This document shows, piece by piece, positions 16,487-23,767 of a stretch of 23,767 nucleotides of DNA. The stretch spans positions 1-23,767 of the forward strand of contig CAMLRG010000077.1 of NCBI GenBank assembly GCA_946482335.1. Reading direction: 5' to 3'. Within the stretch, counting starts at the first letter, position 1, and each line of letters begins with the position of its first letter. The stretch comes from an uncultured Duganella sp. GTDB lineage: Bacteria > Pseudomonadota > Gammaproteobacteria > Burkholderiales > Burkholderiaceae. The notes beneath the pieces are model-generated. The model was not told where the DNA came from, ran no database searches, and saw only the letters and a program-made list of their open reading frames with translations. The translations under genes and the position numbers were made by a program.

Positions 16487-17257
16487 ATGCGCAAACCATT
16501 GCTCGCCCTCCTGTTGACCGCCGCCGCCCTGCAAGCCCATGCCGCCGACCTGCTGCACACCGTGAAGGCGCGCGGCACGCTGAAAGTGGCCATGGAAGGG
16601 GTCTATCCCCCTTTCAACTACAAGGAAAAGAATGGCGAGCTGGCCGGCTACGATGTGGACGTGGCGAAGCTGGTGGCCGGCAAGCTGGGCGTGAAAGCGG
16701 AATTCGTGACCACGGAATGGGCCTCGATCCTGGCAGGCCTGGCCAGCAATAAATACGATGTGATCATCTCCCAGGTCGGCATCAATCCCAAGCGCGAGCA
16801 AGCCTTCGATTTCAGCACGCCCTATATCTACTCGTCGCCGATGCTGATTGTGCGCAACGACGAGAAAAACAACTGGACCTCGCTGGAGCAGCTGAAAGGC
16901 AAGCGCGTCGGCGCGGGGCAGGGCAGCGTCTATGAAATGCAGCTCAAGGCCGTGCCCGGCATCGAGATCAAGAGCTACCCGGCAGCGCCGGAAAACCTGC
17001 AAGACCTGGCCCTGGGCCGCATCGACGCCGCCCTGAACGATAGCCTGATGACGGCCTACCTGCTGAAGACAACGCGCTTGCCGATCAAGGCTGGCGCGCG
17101 CGTCGGCGCCGTCGAGCGCATGGGCATCCCCTTCCAGAAAGGGAATCCGGCATTCAAGGCCGCCCTCAACAAGGTGCTGGCCGACGCCGCAGCCGATGGC
17201 AGCCTGAAAGCCATTTCCATGAAATGGTTCGGGGCTGACGTCAGCAAGGCGCCCTGA
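16487..17257 (+). CDS. Amino-acid ABC transporter substrate-binding protein (cystine-like)
   Basis: A 256-residue periplasmic binding protein of the SBP_bac_3 family. The signal peptide is residues 1-19 (MRKPLLALLLTAAALQAHA). Family-typical segments are GTLKVAMEGVYPPFNYKEKN, GELAGYDVDVAKLVAGKLGV, NKYDVIISQVGINPKREQAF and FDFSTPYIYSS, and the second lobe has LKGKRVGAGQGS. The overall look is closest to the FliY/TcyA cystine-binding group, though the ligand is inferred. AAGGA at 16476-16480 lies 6 bases before the ATG. The permease starts two bases after the stop, so they form one operon. Confidence 0.92.
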   Translation: MRKPLLALLLTAAALQAHAADLLHTVKARGTLKVAMEGVYPPFNYKEKNGELAGYDVDVAKLVAGKLGVKAEFVTTEWASILAGLASNKYDVIISQVGINPKREQAFDFSTPYIYSSPMLIVRNDEKNNWTSLEQLKGKRVGAGQGSVYEMQLKAVPGIEIKSYPAAPENLQDLALGRIDAALNDSLMTAYLLKTTRLPIKAGARVGAVERMGIPFQKGNPAFKAALNKVLADAAADGSLKAISMKWFGADVSKAP

Positions 17258-17259
17258 AC

Positions 17260-17922
17260 ATGGATTGGCTGGAACTGCTGCATGAAGCGGCGCCCGTGAT
17301 GCTGACGGGCGCCGGCTACACCCTGGTGTTTGCCGTGGCCTCGATGGTGGGCGGGCTGGCGCTCGGCTTTCCCACAGCCGTGCTGCGCATCCTGCCATGG
17401 AAATGGCTGCGCTGGCCGGCCAATGTCTATGTGAGCCTGATGCGCGGCACCCCGCTGCTGGTGCAAATGTTCGTCATCTATTACGGCTTGCCTTCGGTCG
17501 GCATCGAATTCACGCCGGTCACGGCCGGCATCCTGGCGTTGAGCCTGAATGCCGGCGCCTACCTGTCGGAAAGCCTGCGCGGCGCCATGCTGTCCATCCC
17601 CAAGGGCCAATGGTCGGCCAGCTATAGCCTGGGCATGGGTTACGGCCAGACCTTGCGCCATATCGTGCTGCCGCAAGCGTTGCGCATCGCGGTGCCGTCC
17701 ATGAGCAACACCTTGATCAGCCTGATCAAGGATACCTCGCTGGTTTCCGTCATCACCATGACCGAGCTGATGCTGTCGACCAAGGAAGTGATTGCCACCA
17801 CCTTCCGCCCCTTGCCGCTCTACCTGGCGGCCGCCGCGATTTACTGGATCCTCAGCCTCGCATTCGAGCAATTGCAACGTTTTGCCGAGCAGCGCCTGAA
17901 CCGCGCACACCGCCAAAGTTAG
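17260..17922 (+). CDS. Amino-acid ABC transporter permease (HisM/TcyL-like)
   Basis: A 220-residue inner-membrane permease. Several hydrophobic spans are present. The family signature VSLMRGTPLLVQMFVIYYGL (residues about 56-75) is followed by AYLSESLRGAMLSIPKGQW and then MGYGQTLRHIVLPQALRIAV, the EAA-like loop that contacts the ATPase. Length is typical for a polar amino-acid permease. It starts two bases after the binding protein stop. No ATP-binding subunit follows in the window: the next gene is a c-di-GMP enzyme 42 bases away. The transporter must therefore use an ATPase encoded elsewhere, or it has lost one. Confidence 0.93.
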   Translation: MDWLELLHEAAPVMLTGAGYTLVFAVASMVGGLALGFPTAVLRILPWKWLRWPANVYVSLMRGTPLLVQMFVIYYGLPSVGIEFTPVTAGILALSLNAGAYLSESLRGAMLSIPKGQWSASYSLGMGYGQTLRHIVLPQALRIAVPSMSNTLISLIKDTSLVSVITMTELMLSTKEVIATTFRPLPLYLAAAAIYWILSLAFEQLQRFAEQRLNRAHRQS

Positions 17923-17964
17923 CTGCTCGACAATGCCATAAAGGCATGCTAGGCTGGAAGCCAT

Positions 17965-20184
17965 ATGGATAAAGACCAGCATGCCAGGCAGGCGGAGCAG
18001 CTGACCGCCATCCGGCCCGCCGTCTCCGGACTGGCCGGCCTCGATACCCTGTTGCCCGGCGAAGCCGTGCTGGCCGCGATGGGCGGCACACCGCTGGCGC
18101 GCTATGCCGGCAACCTGCAGCGCGCCAACGGCGAACTGCAGTTCGCCAGCGAACAAGACTATTTCAACGACCTGTACCTGCTGGCGCCGGTCGGCTATTT
18201 CGTGCTGGCCGCCGATACCACGATCGAGCAGATGAACCTGGTCGGCGCCGACCTGCTCGGCCTGTCGCGCCGCAATCCCGAGGGGGCCCAGTTCCGCAGC
18301 TATATCGCGCAGCGCTTTGTGGCCGACTTCGACGCCTTCGTCAGCAATTGCCTGGCCAACGAGGCGCCGCAGCGCCTGGCGCTGCAAATGACGCGCGGCC
18401 GCGGCGACCGCGGTTTCGCCGTGACCCTGCTTGGCAGCGGTGCGCCCGGGGCGGCGCAATTGCGCGTGGTGCTGGAAATGGCCGAGGGCAAACTGGCGGC
18501 GCTGGAGAAGAGCGAAGAGCGCTTCCGCCGCATCGTGCACAGCGCGGAAGAGGGTATCTGGGAAATCGATGCCGCTGCACGCACCAGCTTCGTCAATCCC
18601 AAGATGGCCGCCATGCTCGGCTACACCATCGAAGAGATGCTGGAGCAGCCCCTGGTCAGCTTCATGGATGACGAAGGGCGCGCCATGCTCGAGCGCAATA
18701 TCGCGCGCCGCCAGCAAGGCATCGCCGAGCGCCACGAATTCAAGTTCTTGCGCAAGGATGGCAGCGAAATGTGGGCCACCCTGGCCACCAACCCGATCTT
18801 CGATGCCGACGGCAGCTATATCGGCGCGCTGGCCCTGGTCAGCGATATCACGGAACGCAAGCTGTCGACCGAGTTGATCTGGCATCAAGCCAATTACGAT
18901 GCCTTGACGGCCCTGCCGAACCGCAATATGTTCCATGACCGGCTGTCGCAGGAAATGAAGAAGGCGCGGCGCGACGGGCTGTTCCTGGCGCTGCTGTTCA
19001 TCGATCTCGACCAGTTCAAGGAAATCAACGACCGCTTCGGCCACGAGATGGGCGATGCGCTGCTGGTGGAAGCGGCGTCGCGCATCGCCGCCTGCGTGCG
19101 CGCCTCCGACACGCTGGCCCGCCTGGGCGGCGACGAATTCGTGGTGATCCTGCCGGGGCTCGACAATGTCACCAGCGCCGAACGGGTGGCGCAGCAAATC
19201 ATCGCCACCCTGAACCGGCCCTTCCTGCTGGGCGGCGCCAGCGGTTCCGTCTCGGCCAGCATCGGCATTGCCCTGCACCCTTCGGACGCCGGCGACCCCG
19301 AGCATTTGCTGCGCAACGCCGACCAGGCCATGTATGCCGCCAAGAATGGCGGCCGCAACCGCTACAGCTATTTCACGCCGGACATGCAAGCGGCCGCCCA
19401 ACTGCGGCTGCGCCTGGCGCGCGACTTGCAGATGGCCGTGGCCAACCAGCAATTCGAGCTGTACTACCAGCCGATCGTCAACCTGCACAGCGGCGCCATC
19501 GAACGCGCCGAAGCCTTGCTACGCTGGCGCCATCCCGAACGCGGGCTGCTGAATCCCGGCGACTTCATCAGCAGCGCCGAAGCCAGCGGCATCATCTTCG
19601 ACATCGGGGATTGGGTGTTCCGCAGCGCCGCCGACCAGGCCAAGCGCTGGCAGCAGGAATTGGGGCAGCCCTTCCAGGTCAGTGTGAACCAATCGCCGGT
19701 GCAATTCCGCTCCGGCCCGCAATTCTTCGAACAATGGCTGCACTACGTCGACCAGCTGCAGCTGGCGCCGCGCAGCATCGTCATCGAAATCACCGAGCGC
19801 TTGCTGCTGGACGAAAGCGGGCCTGCCGTGGAGCGCTTGCGCCAGTTCAAGTCGATGGGTTTGCAGGTCGCGCTCGACGATTTCGGCACCGGCCACTCGG
19901 TACTGGCGCACCTGAAGAAGTTCGACATCGACTACCTGAAGATCGACCGCAGCTTCGTGATGGACCTGGCCGGCGATTCCGGCGACCTGGCCTTATGCGA
20001 AGGCATCATCGTGATGGCCCACAAGCTGGGCCTGAAAGTGGTGGCGGAAGGGGTCGAGACCGAAACCCAGCTCGACTTGCTGAAAGCCGCCGGCTGCGAC
20101 TACGCCCAAGGCTACGTCTACGCCCACCCCATGCCCGCCGCCCTGCTCGGCGCCATGGCCCGCGGCCCGGCCCGCATCGCTTGA
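17965..20184 (+). CDS. PAS-GGDEF-EAL cyclic di-GMP enzyme
   Basis: A 739-residue cytoplasmic protein without obvious membrane spans. A PAS-like region (about 70-170) precedes a clear PAS domain (about 185-300, EERFRRIVHSAEEGIWEIDA, ending in the PAC-like ALALVSDITERK). GGDEF follows at about 310-470 with motif GGDEF at 388-392 and I-site RASD at 379-382, then EAL at about 485-730. EAL catalytic elements are present: EALL (516-519), DDFGTG, LKIDRSF and AEGVETE. The segment GHSVLAHL replaces the common GYSSLSYL after DDFGTG. Both activities look intact, so it may make and break c-di-GMP, with direction set by the PAS input. The start has GGAAG at 17956-17960. It lies 42 bases after the permease and may belong to that operon. 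Confidence 0.93.
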   Translation: MDKDQHARQAEQLTAIRPAVSGLAGLDTLLPGEAVLAAMGGTPLARYAGNLQRANGELQFASEQDYFNDLYLLAPVGYFVLAADTTIEQMNLVGADLLGLSRRNPEGAQFRSYIAQRFVADFDAFVSNCLANEAPQRLALQMTRGRGDRGFAVTLLGSGAPGAAQLRVVLEMAEGKLAALEKSEERFRRIVHSAEEGIWEIDAAARTSFVNPKMAAMLGYTIEEMLEQPLVSFMDDEGRAMLERNIARRQQGIAERHEFKFLRKDGSEMWATLATNPIFDADGSYIGALALVSDITERKLSTELIWHQANYDALTALPNRNMFHDRLSQEMKKARRDGLFLALLFIDLDQFKEINDRFGHEMGDALLVEAASRIAACVRASDTLARLGGDEFVVILPGLDNVTSAERVAQQIIATLNRPFLLGGASGSVSASIGIALHPSDAGDPEHLLRNADQAMYAAKNGGRNRYSYFTPDMQAAAQLRLRLARDLQMAVANQQFELYYQPIVNLHSGAIERAEALLRWRHPERGLLNPGDFISSAEASGIIFDIGDWVFRSAADQAKRWQQELGQPFQVSVNQSPVQFRSGPQFFEQWLHYVDQLQLAPRSIVIEITERLLLDESGPAVERLRQFKSMGLQVALDDFGTGHSVLAHLKKFDIDYLKIDRSFVMDLAGDSGDLALCEGIIVMAHKLGLKVVAEGVETETQLDLLKAAGCDYAQGYVYAHPMPAALLGAMARGPARIA

Positions 20185-20190
20185 CGCTTG

Positions 20191-20223
20191 AAAGTCGGGG
20201 TCAGCTCTGGCAACCGGACATTT
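20191..20223 (+). repeat. Left 33-bp inverted repeat of the RAYT element
   Basis: Exact reverse complement of 21106-21138. It begins AAAGTCGGGGTCAGC and ends CCGGACATTT. It contains the stop codon and the last codons of the RAYT gene. GTC-G-GG and CC-G-GAC near its ends can pair around a G-G mismatch, giving the imperfect hairpin typical of REP sequences. Confidence 0.9.
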
Positions 20224-21055
20224 CCCGATATGCGCGCACGGCGCGGCTGACGGTCCGGACTGAAAGTCCGCAGAATTGCGCAATTTCGAGCATGGTGTAG
20301 GCGTGCGACAGGTATGCTTGCGCCATCGCTTCGGCCCTGGTTGGATATAGGGTGAAATACTCGGACAGGGGCCGCGCGATCGCTTGCCGCTGCGCGCGTT
20401 TTATTTCCAGCAGATCGCCACGGAATTGCTGTTGGGCAGCGCGTTTGCAGAATGCATCGTCACCGAGAAAGATCTGGTTGCGTACCGCGCGGAACGGACT
20501 TTCGTGGACTGTTCCATCGACGACAAAGGCCTGGAAGGCAAGGATTGCCGCCGCGCGATCGCCGCCAAATTGCGCCAGGACCGCTTCGCGTTGCAGCCAC
20601 GCCGGCGCATCGATGCTGCCGACGATGGCAGCGTAACTGCTCCAGATCCACTGGGCGGGATGCGCCACCAACCGCGCGCGGACCGGGTTCAACACCGTAT
20701 AGCGAGACAGTTGTTTCAAGTAGTCTTCTCCCTGGCAGAGCACTGCGTGGTAGCGCCCCTGGAAGACGTGGCCGACCAAGCCATGCTGCCGGTTGAAATA
20801 TTGTGAATAGTTGCCGTTGAGGTAGCGCATGCCACGCGCCAGTTGCCCATGCACGGTTTGCAGCACGAGATGGTAATGATTACCCATCAGGCAATAGGCA
20901 TAGACGGAAAAGCCAAACCGCGCGCAGGTCTCGCCGAGCAAGGCCAGCCAGGTCAAGCGGTCACTGTCGGTGCGGAAGATCGTGCAGCGCCTGTCACCGC
21001 GCGCGGTCAGGTGATAGATAGCATTGTCAAACTCGATACGCAGAGGGCGGCTCAT
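20201..21055 (-). CDS. rayT: REP-associated tyrosine transposase (RAYT, Y1 HUH family)
   Basis: A 284-residue single-strand DNA transposase-like enzyme. MSRPLRIEFDNAIYHLTARG is the standard N-terminus of the family. The HUH metal-binding motif is His60-Tyr-His62 in CLMGNHYHLVLQ, and the likely catalytic tyrosine is Tyr119 in RYTVLNPVRARLV. A C-terminal extension includes a DnaA-like helix-turn-helix (about 252-277, YTMLEIAQFCGLSVRTVSRA). All key residues are present and the frame is intact, so it is probably functional. RAYTs cut and rejoin REP palindromes and are thought to spread them, but are domesticated in many genomes. The final codons (from Met279) and the stop lie inside the left inverted repeat. 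No good ribosome-binding site is seen before ATG 21055. Such proteins are sometimes mislabelled as generic transposase or toxin. Confidence 0.9.
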   Translation of the reverse strand: MSRPLRIEFDNAIYHLTARGDRRCTIFRTDSDRLTWLALLGETCARFGFSVYAYCLMGNHYHLVLQTVHGQLARGMRYLNGNYSQYFNRQHGLVGHVFQGRYHAVLCQGEDYLKQLSRYTVLNPVRARLVAHPAQWIWSSYAAIVGSIDAPAWLQREAVLAQFGGDRAAAILAFQAFVVDGTVHESPFRAVRNQIFLGDDAFCKRAAQQQFRGDLLEIKRAQRQAIARPLSEYFTLYPTRAEAMAQAYLSHAYTMLEIAQFCGLSVRTVSRAVRAYREMSGCQS

Positions 21056-21105
21056 GCGTCAAGTTTAGACGTCGCCTGTCAGAATCTGTTTGCGCCCGCA
21101 CAAGC

Positions 21106-21138
21106 AAATGTCCGGTTGCCAGAGCTGACCCCGACTTT
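21106..21138 (-). repeat. Right 33-bp inverted repeat of the RAYT element
   Basis: Perfect inverted copy of 20191-20223. On the RAYT coding strand it lies 50 bases upstream of the start codon. Its outermost base (21138) is also the last base of the stop codon of the flagellin-like gene. Confidence 0.9.
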
Positions 21139-22178
21139 TAACTTAGGCGGAGCAGGGAGACGACGCGGTCGCGGTTGATGCCGACCAGGGCGGAGGTGAG
21201 GGAGACCAGGGCGGCATAGCCGGGTTCTTTGGCGAAGCTGGCGAAGACTTCGGCCATCTGGCCCATGCCGGCCACTTCGATTTCGGGCAGCTCGGCTTGC
21301 ACGCGCTGGGCGGCTGCGGCCAGTTCCTGGCGTACCTTGGACAGCGCGGCTTCGACGTGGGCCAGCGCTTGGGTGACTTGCTGCAGCGTGGCGCGCATGG
21401 CTTCGATGTCGCTGGTGCCCCAGCCTTCGGGCATCACGATGGGGGCGTCGGCTTCGGCCTTGATGCGGTTCAACTGGCCGGCCGGGAAGCGGATGCCTGC
21501 CCCTTGCACGGCGAGCGAGTCGCGCACGGCGGGCCAGGCGCTTTCAGGCGTCGAGAAGGCCAGCTCGCCATCCTTGTTGAGGCTGACGCGCACGCCGACG
21601 GGGGCCAGGGCCTGGTCGAAGCGGGCCACGATCTCGGCATCGGACAGGCCGGGCGCCAAGTGTACCGAGCGCAGCCCGGCGGTACCGCCGCCGACCGACA
21701 CGGCGAGGGTTTCGCGGGCGCCGTTGCGCAGGTTGGCCAGCGTCATGCCGCGCACGGTGAAGCGCTGCATGGCGGGCTGGCTGGAGTAATTCAGTTGCGC
21801 GTCGAGGGTGCCGCCGGAGGCTTGGGTGCGGGTGCGCCAGGTGTCGGCGAATTGGCGCACGCGCTGTTCGACCTGGCCATCGCGCATCTGGCGCGCGGCC
21901 AGCTTGGCGGCCAGGTCGGTTTTCAGGGCGCGCAGCTGGGCGGCGGTTTGCTCGAGGAAGTCGATGGCTTGCTGGGCGCCCGAGACATCGTTCTGCAAAG
22001 GGGCGTCGAGCCGGCTCAAGCCGCGGCGCAGGGGCGCCTGGACCGGAGCGCTGCCGGCGGACGCCTGCTCGACCGGGGCGCCTGCCTCTGCCAGCGCGGA
22101 CTCGGCCTGGCCCGCGACCGGATGGCCGGTGGCGCGGGTGTTAAGGCCTGGAGTACTGGGGCGCTGGGCGATTTCCAT
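21138..22178 (-). CDS. Flagellin/hook-associated-like protein downstream of flgL, unknown role
   Basis: A 346-residue protein without a signal peptide that I cannot assign to a named family. Residues 1-55 are Ala/Pro-rich and probably disordered. A predicted coiled coil follows (about 66-115, AQQAIDFLEQTAAQLRALKT). Next comes a domain (about 125-235) whose FTVRGMTLANLRNGARETLA, SVHLAPGLSDAEIVARFDQA and GVRVSLNKDGELAFST resemble the flagellin/FliD IN-type repeat. A second helical segment (about 255-300, DIEAMRATLQQVTQALAHVE) is like the C-terminal D1 helix of flagellin and FlgL. It starts 5 bases after the flgL stop, which implies translational coupling and a role at the hook-filament junction or in filament assembly. 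That role is inference. The stop codon abuts the RAYT element. Confidence 0.78.
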   Translation of the reverse strand: MEIAQRPSTPGLNTRATGHPVAGQAESALAEAGAPVEQASAGSAPVQAPLRRGLSRLDAPLQNDVSGAQQAIDFLEQTAAQLRALKTDLAAKLAARQMRDGQVEQRVRQFADTWRTRTQASGGTLDAQLNYSSQPAMQRFTVRGMTLANLRNGARETLAVSVGGGTAGLRSVHLAPGLSDAEIVARFDQALAPVGVRVSLNKDGELAFSTPESAWPAVRDSLAVQGAGIRFPAGQLNRIKAEADAPIVMPEGWGTSDIEAMRATLQQVTQALAHVEAALSKVRQELAAAAQRVQAELPEIEVAGMGQMAEVFASFAKEPGYAALVSLTSALVGINRDRVVSLLRLS

Positions 22179-22183
22179 GATGG

Positions 22184-23095
22184 TTACAGGACGTTGAACA
22201 GGGACAGGTTGCTGACCTTGGCATACGCCTGGTAGGTCGCTTGCAAGGCATTATTGTAACCACTGAGCTGGGTCGCGGCGAGGCCGTAATCCAACTGTGC
22301 GATATCGGTGATCGCCATCTTGTTCGACAGGCTGACGTTGGCGTGGTTGCCGACCAGGGTTTCCATCACTTTCTGCGCGCCGCCGAACGTGGCGATCTTG
22401 CCCGATACCAGGGCCAAGGCGCTGTCGGAGCCGTCCAGGGCGGTTTTCAGCACAGCCTGGAGTGCCGGGTCGCTGGGGTTGACGGTCGGCACCTGCAGCA
22501 TGGCGATCGCCTGGTCCAGCTGGTTCAGGTAGACGTGCATGCCGTCCACCGTCACGTTGGCCGTCTGCGTGATGCCATTGCCGACCACCACTTCCTGGGC
22601 GCCATTATTGCCGGAGAAGGTATAGCGTGCACCGACGCCGGCGCCGGAGTTGAAGGTCAGGGCAGGTTGGTTGGTCAGGGTGCCCGAGAAGATGTACTTG
22701 CCTTCCTGGTCGAGCGTATTGCCGTTGGCGAAGAGCGAGTCGCGGATCGCCACCAGGCTGCTGACCATGGCGTTCAGGTCGGCCGGTGTGTTGGAACCGT
22801 CGGAAGCCCAGACGAACAGGTCGCGTGCCGCGCCGATGTCTTCGACCATCGAGCTCAGGTAAGTCTCGTTCTTGGACAGGCGGATCTTTACCGCTTCAAT
22901 ATTCTCGACGTACTGGCTGACGATATTCTCTTCGCGGCGCAGGCGCGACAGGCGCACGTTGGCGATCGGTTCGTCGGACGGCACCTGGATCTTGTTGCCG
23001 GTGGCCAATTGCTCGGTCAGCCTGGCGACCTCGCCCTGGTTGATCTGCAGCGAGCGGTTCATGGATGCCTGGAACTGGCTGGTGGCGATACGCAT
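22184..23095 (-). CDS. flgL: Flagellar hook-associated protein 3 (FlgL)
   Basis: A 303-residue junction protein between hook and filament. The N-terminal MRIATSQFQASMNRSLQINQ, the LTEQLATGNKIQVPSDEPIA segment and LRREENIVSQYVENIE are typical of FlgL. So is the middle region around GKYIFSGTLTNQPALTF. The C-terminal helix (about 265-303, ITDIAQLDYGLAATQLSGYN) matches the conserved D0/D1 end. Length is normal. AAGGAAG at the flgK stop supplies the ribosome-binding site; the start is 11 bases after flgK. It is followed almost at once by the flagellin-like gene. Confidence 0.95.
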   Translation of the reverse strand: MRIATSQFQASMNRSLQINQGEVARLTEQLATGNKIQVPSDEPIANVRLSRLRREENIVSQYVENIEAVKIRLSKNETYLSSMVEDIGAARDLFVWASDGSNTPADLNAMVSSLVAIRDSLFANGNTLDQEGKYIFSGTLTNQPALTFNSGAGVGARYTFSGNNGAQEVVVGNGITQTANVTVDGMHVYLNQLDQAIAMLQVPTVNPSDPALQAVLKTALDGSDSALALVSGKIATFGGAQKVMETLVGNHANVSLSNKMAITDIAQLDYGLAATQLSGYNNALQATYQAYAKVSNLSLFNVL

Positions 23096-23106
23096 GTGAC
23101 TCTTCC

Positions 23107-23767
23107 TTAGAACAGCGCCAGGGTGGCGTCGAACAACTCATTGGCCACGGCGATCACCTTCATGTTCGCCTGGTACATATTCTGGAACTCGACCAGGTTG
23201 ATCGCTTCCTCATCCTTGTTGACCCCGCTGGTGGCAGCCCAGTCGTCCTCCGATTGCTGGCGGATGGTGGCGGCAATGTCCAGCAGCGATTTGTTCTGGC
23301 CGCTGTCGATGCCGAGCTTGCCGACCAGCTGGGTATCCGCGTCCCCGATCTTCACGAGGCCAACCGAGGTCAGGTTGATATCCTGGTTCTTGATCTTGAC
23401 CAGCTGTTGCAGGTTGCTGCTGTCGCCAGGTGCGCCGGACGCGCCGGCAAACGCCAGGTCGGAAGCCTGGAAGCCCGGCACCAGGCTCAGGATGCCGCCG
23501 CTGCCCGAGGCATTGAAGGCAAACAGATCGGTGCCGGCGCTGCCGGGAGGGCCATCCGGTTTGCGCCCCAGCTTGAGCTGGTCGTTCACCATTGTCGACA
23601 TCTGCTCGGCCATCTGCGAGATCGAGGTTTGCAATGGCAGCAGATAGTTCTTTTCAAAGTCGCCCAGCCCGCCCAGCTGGCCGCCGACCTTGGCGCCGTC
23701 CAGGCCGAAGGTGGTGCCGGCAAAGCTCAATTCCAGCGTCGTGGCATTTATCGACAGCTTGCCCGCC
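23107..23767 (-). CDS. flgK: Flagellar hook-associated protein 1 (FlgK), C-terminal part
   Basis: Partial: about 220 C-terminal residues, with the 5' part of the gene outside the window. The closing segment AINLVEFQNMYQANMKVIAV, ending ANELFDATLALF, is the FlgK C-terminal signature, and the upstream NYLLPLQTSISQMAEQMSTM region is also typical. FlgK is the first hook-filament junction protein and is exported by the flagellar type III system. The frame is open to the edge (the first Met inside the window at 23730 is internal). The flgL gene follows 11 bases downstream, so this is the usual flgKL operon end. Confidence 0.93.
   Translation of the reverse strand, partial: AGKLSINATTLELSFAGTTFGLDGAKVGGQLGGLGDFEKNYLLPLQTSISQMAEQMSTMVNDQLKLGRKPDGPPGSAGTDLFAFNASGSGGILSLVPGFQASDLAFAGASGAPGDSSNLQQLVKIKNQDINLTSVGLVKIGDADTQLVGKLGIDSGQNKSLLDIAATIRQQSEDDWAATSGVNKDEEAINLVEFQNMYQANMKVIAVANELFDATLALF

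Larger units (their letters stand above)
20191..21138 (-). mobile_element. RAYT element bounded by perfect 33-bp inverted repeats
   Basis: A 948-bp unit containing one RAYT gene between 33-bp inverted repeats that match at every position (20191-20223 and 21106-21138). Both ends carry CGGGGTCAG reading inward. The unit lies between the stop of the GGDEF-EAL gene (6 bases away) and the stop of the flagellin-like gene (1-base overlap). Two 60-base lines inside the gene (from 20821 and 20881) are about 58% GC, against 65% in one line of the upstream gene (from 19021), consistent with a different origin. No target-site duplication was seen, as expected for Y1 transposases. Confidence 0.82.

Noticed and set aside
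17933..17947. ATGCC-ATAAA-GGCAT hairpin between permease and GGDEF-EAL gene
   Set aside because: Only five pairs and no T-run; too weak to call a terminator, so it does not argue against co-transcription.
17056..19488. An 810-codon open frame on the minus strand
   Set aside because: It runs opposite parts of three real genes (binding protein, permease, GGDEF-EAL), which no genuine gene would do here.
1..23767. Defence, toxin-antitoxin, prophage, tRNA or rRNA genes
   Set aside because: None seen. The only mobile feature is the RAYT element and its related palindromic repeat.

Overview
The window looks like a chromosomal segment of a high-GC betaproteobacterium, most likely Oxalobacteraceae (Massilia, Duganella or Janthinobacterium type). 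The support is a DUF3460 protein, a monomeric NADP isocitrate dehydrogenase, two c-di-GMP enzymes, a flagellar flgK-flgL end and a RAYT/REP element. This placement is inference from gene content; no 16S or other marker is present. Coding density is very high and no stretch over 300 bases lacks a gene.

Layout. (1) 4-4171, + strand: a DUF418 membrane protein overlaps a ThuA-domain secreted protein. A near-consensus Fur box then precedes a TonB-dependent siderophore receptor. (2) 4241-7156, +: a periplasmic propeller/Y_Y_Y sensor fused to an active-looking GGDEF diguanylate cyclase. (3) 7157-11766: a tautomerase and a DHA2-type MFS exporter (-, overlapping), divergent from a LysR regulator (+), followed by a large beta-lactamase-fold serine hydrolase with a carbohydrate-binding-like C-terminus. 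(4) 11870-14762, -: a monomeric isocitrate dehydrogenase with a clear terminator, and a DUF1697 protein upstream of it. (5) 14764-15737, +: a 2Fe-2S ferredoxin and a Tat-exported M15-type peptidase, the latter preceded by a strong hairpin. (6) 15737-15851: a 115-bp REP-like element exactly filling the gap to the convergent DUF3460 gene. (7) 16072-20184, +: an unknown 134-aa protein, an amino-acid (cystine-like) binding protein, its permease, and a PAS-GGDEF-EAL protein. No ATPase gene for the transporter is in the window. (8) 20191-21138: a RAYT (REP-associated tyrosine transposase) gene bounded by perfect 33-bp inverted repeats. (9) 21138-23767, -: the end of flgK, then flgL, then a flagellin-like protein of unknown role.

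Main new observation: the ends of the RAYT element and of the 115-bp element at 15.7 kb all carry the same 9-mer, CGGGGTCAG, pointing inward. Both elements also sit in the gap between convergent genes and touch stop codons. This suggests an active or recently active RAYT/REPIN-like system in this genome. Other leads are the hairpin that covers the ribosome-binding site of the peptidase gene, the flagellin-like gene coupled to flgL, and the pairing of c-di-GMP enzymes with an iron-uptake receptor and with an amino-acid transporter.
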